From NCBI GenBank assembly GCA_007449985.2, contig VIIQ02000099.1, forward strand, positions 1-64,000: 64,000 nucleotides of DNA, given 5' to 3'. Positions 21,784 through 31,884 of the stretch are shown here, one piece after another. The position numbers were made by a program, and so were the translations under genes. The notes beneath the pieces were generated by a model. It was given only the letters and a program-made list of their open reading frames with translations, did not search any database and had not been told where the DNA came from. This DNA is from Desmodesmus armatus (Eukaryota; Chlorophyta; Chlorophyceae; Sphaeropleales; Scenedesmaceae). Each line of letters starts with the position of its first letter. The stretch's first letter is position 1.

Positions 21784-22262
21784 ACCCACGCAGCATGGTT
21801 TCAATGATCAAGTATTGCAGAAACAACCTGTGATGGTTCTACTTTAGCGATCCTGGCATAATTGTTAAACCGCACTAATCCGCGTTGTCCTCCACATGGC
21901 AGTGTGAGCTACCTGTCAACCCAACCCCACAACCTGATTTTCATTGCACAAGAACGAATCCCCCTGCCCCACAGCTCCTATAGGTGCCTACAGCGCACGC
22001 GTTCTACTCACATTCAACTCAACTGTTAGTTTCACTGGATTGTGCACACCAAGCAGTCAATACCTTTCTGCCGACCACCATGATATTCCTTGGCATCGAT
22101 ACATTTATCATCGCCAGCAAGGGCTTGGTGCGGCGGACAATTCCTTGACTGTAATGGAGGCCAATTTTTGGCTGACATTTGTGGGGGTGAGACCTTAGCA
22201 ACGCATCTGGATCTCTACCTAGAGGTATTGATCCAATACACATCGTGCACTCATGAGTGGAG
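21784..22262 (+). repeat. Non-satellite segment, copy 2 of a diverged direct repeat
   Basis: Partner of 16716-17178, in the same orientation about 5.07 kb downstream. Differences are spread along its length, indicating an older duplication than the transposase array. No coding potential recognised. Confidence 0.85.
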
Positions 22263-22620
22263 GGGCAAGTTCTATGCATTTATTCATTCAGAAGCCCTAC
22301 TAGCTTGATATAGAGTGTGGTGATCATGTGCGGGAGTTTGGTGGCACTGAACATAGGAAGCATGGGGGGGGGGGATGCTGTCCCAAGCCTACATGCTCAT
22401 CGTGCAGTATAGCGTGGAGGGGCATGTGCTGTGTATTCACTCGCAACCCTACCAGCTTGTTATAGAGTGTGGTGATGATGTGTGAGACTTTGGTGGCACT
22501 GTGCATGGGGTGCATGGGGGGAGGGCTGTCCCAAGCATAATGGCTCATCTGCAGATGAGCTTGGAGGGGCATGTGCTGTGCATGCATTCACAAGCCCTGC
22601 CAGCTCAATATATTGATACT
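22263..22620 (+). repeat. Poly-G satellite, tail of the block
   Basis: Two further monomers with shorter G-runs (near 22365 and 22515) and the usual GATGATGTGTGAGACTTTGG core. The block ends near 22620 at the AATATATTGATACTGC sequence. Confidence 0.85.
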
Positions 22621-25600
22621 GCAACATGACGCTTTTATTAGTGTGCTTATCGAACGACGAAACATAAAAATAAAAAATCAAGTGCAGCACGATCTTGCAG
22701 CGCCGTCTGCCCCAATATTCATGACAAGATCTACCCCTATGTTCTAGAAGCCAGGGTCTCCCGTTCTCCCTACACAGACGAGATCCCGGCGCAAAACATA
22801 GCGTATATGTTTTGATGTATCGAAAACACTTGAATTCATGCTAGGCAGCACAATCAGCGCAGCCATTGAGATGCTGCATTTTCACTGGAGCATCTGCTGT
22901 TGCGCCAACTCCGACACGGAAAAGCACATCAAGTACGTTCTAACAACAAAGAAAGATGCCTTGAGGGGTCAGACAGCTGGTACGTGGCCTGGCCAGCTGC
23001 TTTGGCTTGAAAGGATTGCAACAGCTGCTTGCTGATGGATGCTTTGTTGGCTGCAAGACCCGCTCGGAAGTACAACAAGGAGTGATTCAAAGAACTTTTT
23101 GAATCAAAATCGGACTCGGACCGCACAGGTCTGGTCTGCTGTTGTAGTAAGATCGCAGAGGCTGAAGCTGTCGTGTCTGTCAACGAAAAGAAGTGGTTAG
23201 TGATGCATATGCAGGTGCAAATGCGGCTAGACGAGCTTCGGGGCCCCCAACCCTTGGCTCACTGTGACATGAAGGTGTCTGGCCAGTAGCTGCCCTTCTG
23301 CTGGGCTGGATGTTGCATCAAAGCTCCACTGTGGTCATCGATGCTGGGTCATGCTGGCTGTCCCTCCTGCTGAGCTGGGCTGCTGCTGTCAACAACAACA
23401 CTCTGCCTGCAAAAGACATGGAACATACCTGCAGAACAGCGCAGCAACAAGATGTCAGCACAGCAAAGGAGAGGGGGGTCGGCCCCTGCCCCAGTGCAGG
23501 CTTATGACACCCTGTTGCTGGCCCTTCTCCAACGTGTGACCTTGTCTGACTGGCACCTGTTTCAAAACATCTGCAGCTGTCGCACACGTGACAGGATCAA
23601 GTGAGATATTGAGGAACAGGTCTGGTCTGCTGTTCTCCACTCAGTGCATAGAAGGCTCGTGGAAGCTTACGGCGGTGCAACTGACTTCGTATTGCATTGG
23701 TTATAACGATGGAATGGTCGCGGGCAGGCCTAGAGGCCTGTGAATTAATGTTAACATTAATTCGGGGTAGATGTTGTCATGTTTACAAAGTATACTGCAT
23801 CTTTTTGGTTTCAGGCCCCCATGGCACCCCTGCCCCCCCCCCCCTGCCCCCCCCCTCCCTGCCCCCCCCCCCCCCCCCGTTATGACTGTGCTGCCACTAG
23901 ACACGGTCTGTGCTGCCACTACACACTGCAAGGATGGCTGCATGCCTTCTTGCAGCTTCTCATGCCTTGCTGCACATCTGCGAAGGTGCATGATAGAGCA
24001 GCTGTACAGCAGCATAGATGTGCGCTCTGCTGGTAGACAGCACCTTCCAGCTGCATAACGTTCAACGATTGGTGATGCTGCTGCATATGCAACAATGTGC
24101 ATGTCAAGTGTGTCTGTCCTGCCTGGGCTGAGCAAGCAACAGGTTCCCTCCATGCATATGCAAGCCCTACTGTCAGCTGCAGCGAACTTGTCAGACAAGC
24201 AGGCACGGACCTGCAATCAATGTGAAAAGGCCAATCTAGTTGGTTGGTGCAAAACTCGGCGCTGCATCGCACCTTTTGCTGCTGGCATTGGCTATGAGAT
24301 ATCAAGCGCTGGCCTATCAAGGACGATGTGCCGCGCAGCAGCCAAGTTCATTGCAGGCAATATCCGTCATGTCATAAAAAGTTGGGATTTTTGTTGTTGA
24401 ACCGTAATTATAGACGAGAGAGATGTAGAACGGGTAGCAGCTGTGGTGAACCGCTCAGCAAGATGAACCGCCACCGAACACACGCCAGAAGGCGCGAAGT
24501 GCGATATTTTTGAAATACTGCAATTAATGCAAGGGCCGTGCGGCCAAACAGTTGTCCCCTCAACAACAATTTGAGGCCTGACATGTTCGGGGCGAGCTGG
24601 TGTAGGTAACGCCAGAGTTGTCCCAAGGTACAGCCGGTCTTGGACGAGGAGATTTGAGCGATGCTATGACGACAAGCGCTTCATGTGGGTTGCGGCCCCT
24701 TGCAATCATTTAGGTCTAGGGTTGTGCATGTGTTTGGTGCTGTTGTTGTGCACATGGGCACACACAACAATGTAAGATGTACAGATCAGCGCACAGAACA
24801 CTGTACGGTGAACACCCACGACTGGTTGTATGCCTGCTCCTCTGCGCTATCTGCATCCAGCGCCTTCGGTTACCCATAGGGGGTTACCGTGCCCTGCATC
24901 ACCCCAATCCCGACAGGCTGTGCGGCTGTTATACAAACACACCCACCTGCTTTGCACCCTGCACAGACAGGGACTGTGCCTTCTCAGCAGTACGTCATTC
25001 AGCTACGGCTTCTGCGCTTGGGACACTACAACCATGATACCACATGAAAGCGTCAGCAGTACGATGTTGATGCCCAAAGGATTTTATTTTTTGTCCGGGC
25101 GACCGTGCTTATTGGATCGAAACCTATAGGTTGAGAGCCTAAGACGGTGCCATGGTCTCACCCCTGCACATGACAGCAGTTTTGGCCTGTACATCCGTTG
25201 GCAAGTGCGACGCACGCAAGCCTGGTGCGGCGTGTGCGAATGAAACGACAACGCGCAACAGCTTCAGCTTGTTGAGAAACGTGTATGAGGCAGGAGCTGG
25301 GAATCCAGGTTCCGCTGGTGACAATGAGTGCCGCATCGCAAATTCCAGGATTGTCACGACTACGAAACCTATTTGTCGAAGCAGCTGGTAACCTGCTCGT
25401 TGTGTGCCAGGGCCTGAGTGCGATGCCGTCCAGTTCTGGTTGATAACGGTATCGTTGCAATTCACACAAAAGGTCAACGTAGCTGCTGAGCCGTCTGTAA
25501 ATGAAATAAAACATTGCGTTACGTGCTTGCATGGCATGGATGCACCCATCGCCGAGAGGACTTCTGAGCGATTACGAGGCGGACAGACAACCATCGTCCA

Positions 25601-26089
25601 ACGTTGGATTGCGTATGTCTTACTTCTGCTTAGAAGAACCAAAAGGCGGACAGACAACCGCGTTTTCCGGCGCTGCTGTGTGATCGACATTGCTCAAAAC
25701 TGCCCCGCTGTGTCCATTCCAGCCTGATTAGGGGCAGCAGCTGAAGCTACAGGCATAGCAGCACCCCAGCAGCAGCACGCCTGCAACAGCAATTGTGCCG
25801 CAGCTGGAATTGAGCATGACAACCTGGCTATGCATCCCCGGTCTCGCGAGCTCAACTTAATCCACTGTGTGTTGTTTCCAGCATGACACGTGCTCCCATG
25901 GTGGGAGCAGCTGGTATAGCCTGCAGCCGCAGCGGTGCCGGGGTACCCCAGCAGCAGCATCCCAGCAGCAGCACCACAGTAGCAGCAAAAATACAGCAGC
26001 TGGACAGCAGCAGAACTGCAGTAATGCCTCCCCTGATCCCCCAAACAAATACTGGAAGGTTTCGATCCAGCACTGACGCCACCTGGGCA
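22621..26089. other. 3.5 kb with no convincing gene
   Basis: Open frames are short and unlike known proteins; the longest is about 183 codons on the minus strand at 25139-25690. There is a C-rich tract at 23829-23879 and a CAG-rich stretch at 25730-26020 with many GCAGCAGCA words. I see no rRNA, tRNA or transposon hallmark. Exons of a gene with weak coding signal could be missed here. Confidence 0.4.
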
Positions 26090-26345
26090 TAAGCCGTTCT
26101 ACGATGACACTGAGCATGGGGCGCGCGCGCGGGGGGGGGGGGGGGGGGGGGGGGTGTCTGTCCCAAGTAAAAAATGCTCATCATGCAATTTAGGGTGGAA
26201 GGGCATGTGCTCTGCATTCACTCGCAAGCCGTTCTAACTCAATATACAGGGTGGTGATGATGTGCAAGACTTTGATGGCGCTGAACATGGGGCGATTGGG
26301 GGGGGGGGGGGGGGGGGGTTTCTGTCCCAAGCATAAATGTTCAAT
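26090..26345 (+). repeat. Poly-G satellite, two monomers
   Basis: Same core as the 15.6-22.6 kb block (CTGAGCATGGGGCGC, a G-run of more than 20, TGTCCCAAG, GTGATGATGTGCAAGACTTTG). This shows the repeat family is dispersed. Confidence 0.85.
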
Positions 26346-26753
26346 TCGTAATTAAGGTCAGGCATACGCAATAAATGGGGGTGTGCATTCTCACACCTCA
26401 GGCATTCTTTTCCCAATGTGCCTACACCCCTGGTAACCTTGGGTCATGACATGCCCAAACCTATGACACATTGGGGTTTAGGGGACTGCTGCCTGCTAAA
26501 TCGCGGCTGTGAAAGTGGCACTGCAGCAAAGTGACCCATGGGCATCATCATCATTACACGTGTTTCCAGCCAGGTTCATCGCGCAGCATGCTGCTAGCAG
26601 CGAGTCGACCTTGGAGCAAGACAAGCAATACACCACCAGGCGACCAGTGACCTAGGACACTAGAAAGCCTGGGCCAGTTACGGCCCTCAAAGCCAACAGC
26701 ACAAAAAAAGAACTAACATAGGTAGCATGTTGTACATATAATATACAGGCAAC
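26346..26753. other. No gene seen
   Basis: Unremarkable sequence ending in an A-run (CACAAAAAAAG at 26700) close to the end of the LINE remnant. No feature supported. Confidence 0.4.
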
Positions 26754-27620
26754 TCAGTTGGACATGACCCGTGGTCCAGTTGCAGACCATGCTGCCTGGA
26801 ACAGCAGGGTCTCAGCGGGCTGCCGCATCCTGCTGCTGTAGCGTGTGGCATAAAGTGGTCGCCGGAAAGGCACCCCATTAGCGCGTGGGTGTGTCAGTCT
26901 GTAGAGCATGCTCCGCCAAGAACCGCGCAACACACATGCATCCGTAAGGTCGTGCATGTTCGTTGGCTGCCGCAAGGCCTGCAGATCCCTCGTGACACAT
27001 TTTTCCCAGCTCATAGGCGGTGCCCCCGCGGTGCTGCACCAGCGTCGTGCATAAGAGAGAAGAGGACCTGTCGAGGATAACGCTCCTCCCCCATACGCAA
27101 GACGTGCCCCAGCCACTGCAGCCTGTGGGCTGTGAGGTGGCTGGCTAGGCTGACTGTGTCACACTGAGACCATAAATGTTGCCTGCTGTGCCGATCAGCG
27201 CGACGCACATTCAGATTATGCCAGAGGCAATCAGAGTGCACCACTTCCAACCGGTCAGCCTGCTTCTGAGTAAGAGCCCAGGTCTCACTGCCAAACAGTA
27301 GCACAGGCAGCACATACGCACGGAAGCACTGCATCTTGAGCTTGACGCCCAAGCTACGGGCGCCCCACACACGCTGCATCTCCGCAAAGCCGCCCCTGGT
27401 CTTGCTGATGCGAGCAGTGACCTCAGCCTCCCAGCTTGCAGAGGTATCGACCACACCCCCCAGATACTTGAAAGAGGGCACATAGCGCGCCTCACCACCT
27501 GACAACTGCACACTCTCTAGTGGTTGACCATCATGACAAACAGCCATGAGCTCGGTCTTGGCCGCATTGACACACATGCCCATCCTGCTGCAGACAGAGT
27601 CGAATACCCATGGGCATATC
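26754..27620 (-). pseudogene. LINE (non-LTR retrotransposon) reverse-transcriptase remnant, C-terminal part
   Basis: The minus-strand frame down to 27011 carries the end of a LINE reverse transcriptase: GMCVNAAKTELMAV, then FKYLGGVVD, then LPVLLFGSETWALT, then LQWLGHVLRMGEERYPRQVL. These match the conserved thumb and post-RT region of RTE/L1-type elements. The YADD-bearing palm region is absent. Near 27040 the homology moves to another frame, which continues SWEKCVTRDLQALRQPTN and SWRSMLYRLTH. One frameshift is therefore present. Upstream the element is cut at the foldback repeat at 27621. Typical of a 5'-truncated, dead copy. Confidence 0.85.
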
Positions 27621-27891
27621 TCAAAATTGTAAAGAGCGATTGGGCTGCAAATTTGCAAGGTGCCTAAATCACACGTGATGATCCCACACCTGCATTTCCA
27701 AAAAATTCTGTAAGGCAGATTTTGAGATATGACATAGGCTGGTCAAAACTGCATCAAGGAGCGAGGTACCACTTTGTCAGCATATAGAAAAAATTGGCCT
27801 TACAGATCTTGGAGAAATTTGTCAGCCACCGTGGCATGTGTGATTCTGGACACCCTGAAAATGGCAGGCCCATAGCTCTTTACAATTTTCA
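27621..27891. repeat. Foldback/MITE-like element of about 270 bp
   Basis: Inverted arms TCAAAATTGTAAAGAGCGAT (27621-27640, extending TGGG) and the complement ending ACAATTTTCA at 27891 match over about 24 bases with few mismatches. Further internal complementarity is visible (GCAGATTTTGAGATAT against regions near 27800). No ORF. It marks the truncation point of the LINE remnant. Confidence 0.6.
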
Positions 27892-28384
27892 CCTACAAGC
27901 CCGTGAAGAGAGCCTCTCAGTGCTTCTGTCGGGCAGGGCACAGCCCCTAGCGTGGCCGCGCATTTACTCAAATTGAAGCCTTTTACCTTTCTAACATCGA
28001 CTAAACATGTGCATGCTGTTTTTGTTGCCCAACTGTCACGCTGTGGCTCATGACAGCAGTACTGCTGGAAGGATCAAATGCACTGCTCATACGCGACTTG
28101 GCGGGACTCAAAAGCGTTTCGTATCACTTTTATGTTTGTAGAAGAGTGATCCCCGTTTCTTTAACGCGGCTGTTATGGCTTCGACCAAACGCAGATGTTC
28201 CATGCAATCGATCTGTCTTGCCCTGCCCTGAACTTGTACAGGAAGCAAGCAGGACCTTAACAGCCACGTGCAGAGCTGCTAGAGACACCTCTTAACCTTA
28301 TGAGGGGGTGCTATGGACATGGAGTGGCTGAAGCTGCAAGAAATCTGCATCCCTCAAACCCCCTCATTATTGCGGATGTCTGAC
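27892..28384. other. No gene seen
   Basis: No coding, RNA or repeat signal beyond a CCCCCTCATTA/TGAGGGGGTG short inverted pair near 28300-28370. Confidence 0.4.
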
Positions 28385-29335
28385 CTTAAGGGTGGAAGGG
28401 CATGTGCTCTGCATCCACTCACTCGCCCTACTGGCTTAGTATACAGTGTGGTGATGATGTGCAAGACTTTGATGGCACTGAACATGGGGCGCATTGGGGG
28501 GGGGGGGGCTTCTGTCCCGAGTATAAATGCTCATCTTGCAATTCAGGGCATGTGCTCTGCATTCATTTGCAAGCCGTCCTAGCTCAATATATAGTGTGGT
28601 GATGATGTGCGAGACTTTGATGGCGCTGAGCATGGGGCCTTAGGGAGGGGGGGGGGGGGAGGGGAGGGGGGTCTGTCCCAAGTATAAATGCTCATCATGC
28701 AATTTAGGTGGAAGGGCATGTGCTCTGCATTCACTCGCAAGCCGTCCGAGCTCGATATACAGTGTGGTGATGATGTGCGAGACTTTGATGGCGCTGAACA
28801 TGGGGCGCATTGGGGGGGGGGGGTCTGCCCCAAGCATAAACGCTCAATTCGTAATTTAGGGTGGAAGTGCATGTGCTCTGCATCCACTCACTCGCCCTAC
28901 TGGCTCGATATACAGTGTGGTGATGATGTGCGAGACTTTGATGGCGGTGAGCATGGGGCGCATTGGGGGGGGGGGGGGCTCAGTCCCAAGTATAAATGCT
29001 CATCTTGCAATTTAGGGTGAAAGGGCATGTGCTCTTCATTCACTCGCAAGCCGTCCTAATTCGATATACAGTGTGGTGATGATCTGCGAGACTTTGATGG
29101 CGCTGAACATGGGCGCAGTTGGGGGGGGAGAGGGGGGGGGGGGTTCTGTCCCAAGTAACAATGCTCATCATGCAATTTCGTGTGGAAGGACATGTGCTTT
29201 GCATTCACTCGCAAGCCGTCCTAGCTCGATATACAGTGTGGTGATGATGTGCGAGACTTTGATGGCACTGAACATGGGGCGCAGTTTGGATGGGGGGGGG
29301 GTGTTCTGTCCCAAGCATAAATGCTCAATTCGTAA
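28385..29335 (+). repeat. Poly-G satellite, five to six monomers
   Basis: Monomers with GTGGTGATGATGTGCGAGACTTTGATGGCGCTGAACATGGGGCGC cores, broken by G-runs near 28496, 28645, 28811, 28963, 29119 and 29291. A subtype distinct from the 15.6-22.6 kb block, with AGCCGTCC.AGCTCGATATACAG. It lies directly beyond the last recognised exon of the Crypton-like gene, probably in an intron or its downstream flank. Confidence 0.88.
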
Positions 29336-30147
29336 CAGCTGTGCAACGTGATACCAGCACTGCAGTTCAGCAGCAGCACTCACCCACACAAGCCAGGTTG
29401 CGCGTGCCCAGGTCTTTGAGCTTGCGCCCCCGCAGGTCGTCACCTCGTGCCACCATCTGCACCTGCCCAGTGTACATGCTGAGCAGCTTGGCCTGCTGTG
29501 GGTCACTGGAGGCCAGCATGGCATGCGCACCCTGCACGTAGGGGTCACGTCCAAAGCTGGTGTGCACCACAGCTGCCCTGTACTCACACTGCTCGTCTGC
29601 TGCCTCGCCCATGGCCCTGTCACGCTTCTTTGAGCACCACACGACGTACAGCGCGCTGTAAGGCTCTGTCGCAGCAAGCTGGAAGCTCGGCCGACCTGCC
29701 TTTCTGCGCATGGTGGTCAGGTGCAACTGAAGCGCTGAGTGCACCTTCATAGCAGCAGACCGACCCAACTGGCCCTTTGGAACCTGCAAGTGTGCAGTTG
29801 GGCAACCACCGCTTTGTCAACCACCAATGAAAACTGTCCTGTACTGCTCACCACAGGCAGGTTAGTGTGTGAAACATAAGATGCACTGCAATGCTGTCAC
29901 CAAGCCGTGTGGAGGCAGCTGTTGTGCTGGGACCCACAAACTACAGTGTGTGTAGTTTGCATAACATGACAGCTGACAGCTGTCGCAACTGCAGTGGCAG
30001 CGGCATTGGACAACCAGAAGCTCAGCTCTCACTCCTCACCTCCTTGCCGCCCTTGAGGGGGTCCCTCGGCCTGCCCTCCACCACATACCACGTGAAGAAG
30101 CGGGAGCACAGGTTGGCCACCTGCATGTCAGACATGCGGCCAAGATC

Positions 30148-30409
30148 TGATATGTATAGATGTGGCTGGGAGTTGTAAGCTCAGGGAACCTTGACAGCTA
30201 TAAGGTGGGAAAGTAGTCCTGTTACACTGGTGCACCGTATGCAGGCTTAGAGAGAGAGTAAACATCCAAATACACTCTGGCAAAGCAGAGGTCATATACT
30301 CCGCAGGAGCGGATAGCATAACTTCAGTCGCCATGCATAACTTCCTAACTTCGGGTAACTGCGGGCAACTTTGTCCAGCATAGTGGGCTGAGCATACTCA
30401 ATTCCAACA
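30148..30409 (-). repeat. 3' LTR of the Copia element
   Basis: 262 bp, reading TGTTGG...ATATCA on the minus strand, with the usual TG...CA termini. Adjacent purine-rich GGCGGAG at about 30410-30416 (minus strand) may serve as polypurine tract. Confidence 0.95.
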
Positions 30410-30442
30410 CTCCGCCGTGATCAGCACACTATGCAAAACTGC

Positions 30443-31884
30443 TCAGTGTATACCAAGTGCTTTGCGGCACTGCACAAACTTCTCAGGTGGAAGTGGCTTA
30501 GTAAAGGTATCTGCAAGCATCTTCTGAGTAGAGATGTGTGCAAAGTGAACTTCACCGCGTGCAACACGCTCACGTGCCATATGGTGCATCACATCAACAT
30601 GCTTGGATCGTGCAGCTGTGACTGGGTTCTTAATCCAGCCTAAGGAACCTTGACTGTCAGTAAAGATGTTGACAGTATGAGACTTGAGGCCAATAACGGG
30701 GAGGAGCTTCCTGAGGAACAAAGCTTCCTTAACAGCCTCAGAAGCTGCCATATACTCAGCCTCAGTGGTGGAGGCTGCAACTGTGCGCTGCATTCTACTA
30801 GACCACGAGATAATGCCGCTGTTGAACATGAAAGCATAACCAGTGACAGACCTGCGGGTGTCACGACATGTTGCAAAGTTGCTGTCACAGTATGCTGTCA
30901 GGGACAGACTGGTACCGCTGTAAACAATGCCAACTGTGGGTGTGCCTGCAAGGTAACACAGAACACCTAAAGCATGCTGCATGTGCTCAGTGGTGGGTGC
31001 AGCCAGATAGCGTGCAAGGCTGCTAGATGCATACGCAATGTCAGGTCTAGTGCTAATTGAGAGGTAAAGCAAACTGCCAATGAGTGTGCTGTACTGGGGC
31101 TTCTCTTCAGGCTTGAGAGGTTGGCCATCAGTCTTGGTCAGGTTGGCCGAGGGCGCCATGGGAACCGCACGGGCGTAAGCATCTGTCATCCGGTAGTCTG
31201 AGAGAAGGTCTTGTGTCTTCTTGTCATGCCATAGCTTCAGTGTGTGTGTAGAACGCTGCCGTGTGATCCTCATACCTAGGAAGTAGGTAGCCTCACCGAG
31301 GTCTCTTGCCTTGAAGATTGTAGCCAACTTGGCCTTGATCTTTTGTAGGTCTGGTAGGCTCTTGGCGGCGACGAGGATGTCGTCCACGTAGATGAGGGCT
31401 AGTATGTTGCCGTTGTTGTCTTTCTTGACGTAGAAGGAAGGGTCGCCGAGGGACTGTTGGAAGCCTAGGTTGATAAGCTCCTTGTGTAGCTTTGGTGCCA
31501 CACGCGTGGTGCTTGCTTCAGGCCGTAGAGTGCCTTCTTGAGTAGTAGGGCTTCGCCGGGACGGCCTAACACATCTGCATAGCCTTCAGGGGGTTGAACC
31601 CAGACTTCTTCTGACAGGTCTCCTTGTAGGAAGGCGTTCTTGACATCCATCTGGTGTAGGTGTAGATCCTGGGCTGCCACAGTAGCTAGTAGCAGGCGCA
31701 GGGTTGTGAACTTACTGACTGGTGCGAACACTTCGTCGTAGTCGATGCCGTGCTCCTGCTTGAAACCTTTTGCTACGAAGCGGGCCTTGAAGCGCTCAAT
31801 GTTGCCGGTGGCGTCGTACTTCACTTTGTAGACCCACTTGCCTGGGATGGGCTTGACGCGGGAGGCGGTGTTTGGGCGATCCAC
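30443..31884 (-). pseudogene. pol: Copia pol, reverse transcriptase and RNase H part, in two shifted frames
   Basis: The frame at 31884-31500 has [20 protein letters not shown] and [13 protein letters not shown], the N-terminal fingers of Copia reverse transcriptase. The frame at 31501-30443 continues with the catalytic [13 protein letters not shown], then RNase H motifs [29 protein letters not shown] and the C-terminal [17 protein letters not shown]. Two one-base shifts are needed, one near 31884 to join it to the upstream gag-pol frame and one near 31497 between the RT halves. All expected catalytic residues are present. The shifts are either inactivating mutations or consensus errors; neither lies in a long homopolymer. 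Confidence 0.93.

Noticed and set aside
15590..22620. Many Gly- or Pro-rich open frames on both strands of the satellite
   Set aside because: They are translations of G-runs and repeat monomers, with no conserved frame or splice signals.
25080..25140. tRNA-like stretch around GGATCGAAACC
   Set aside because: The T-loop-like text has no acceptor stem, D-arm or anticodon arm at the right distance.
25139..25690. 183-codon minus-strand frame as a gene
   Set aside because: No recognisable domain, no clear splice context, and comparable open frames on the other strand.
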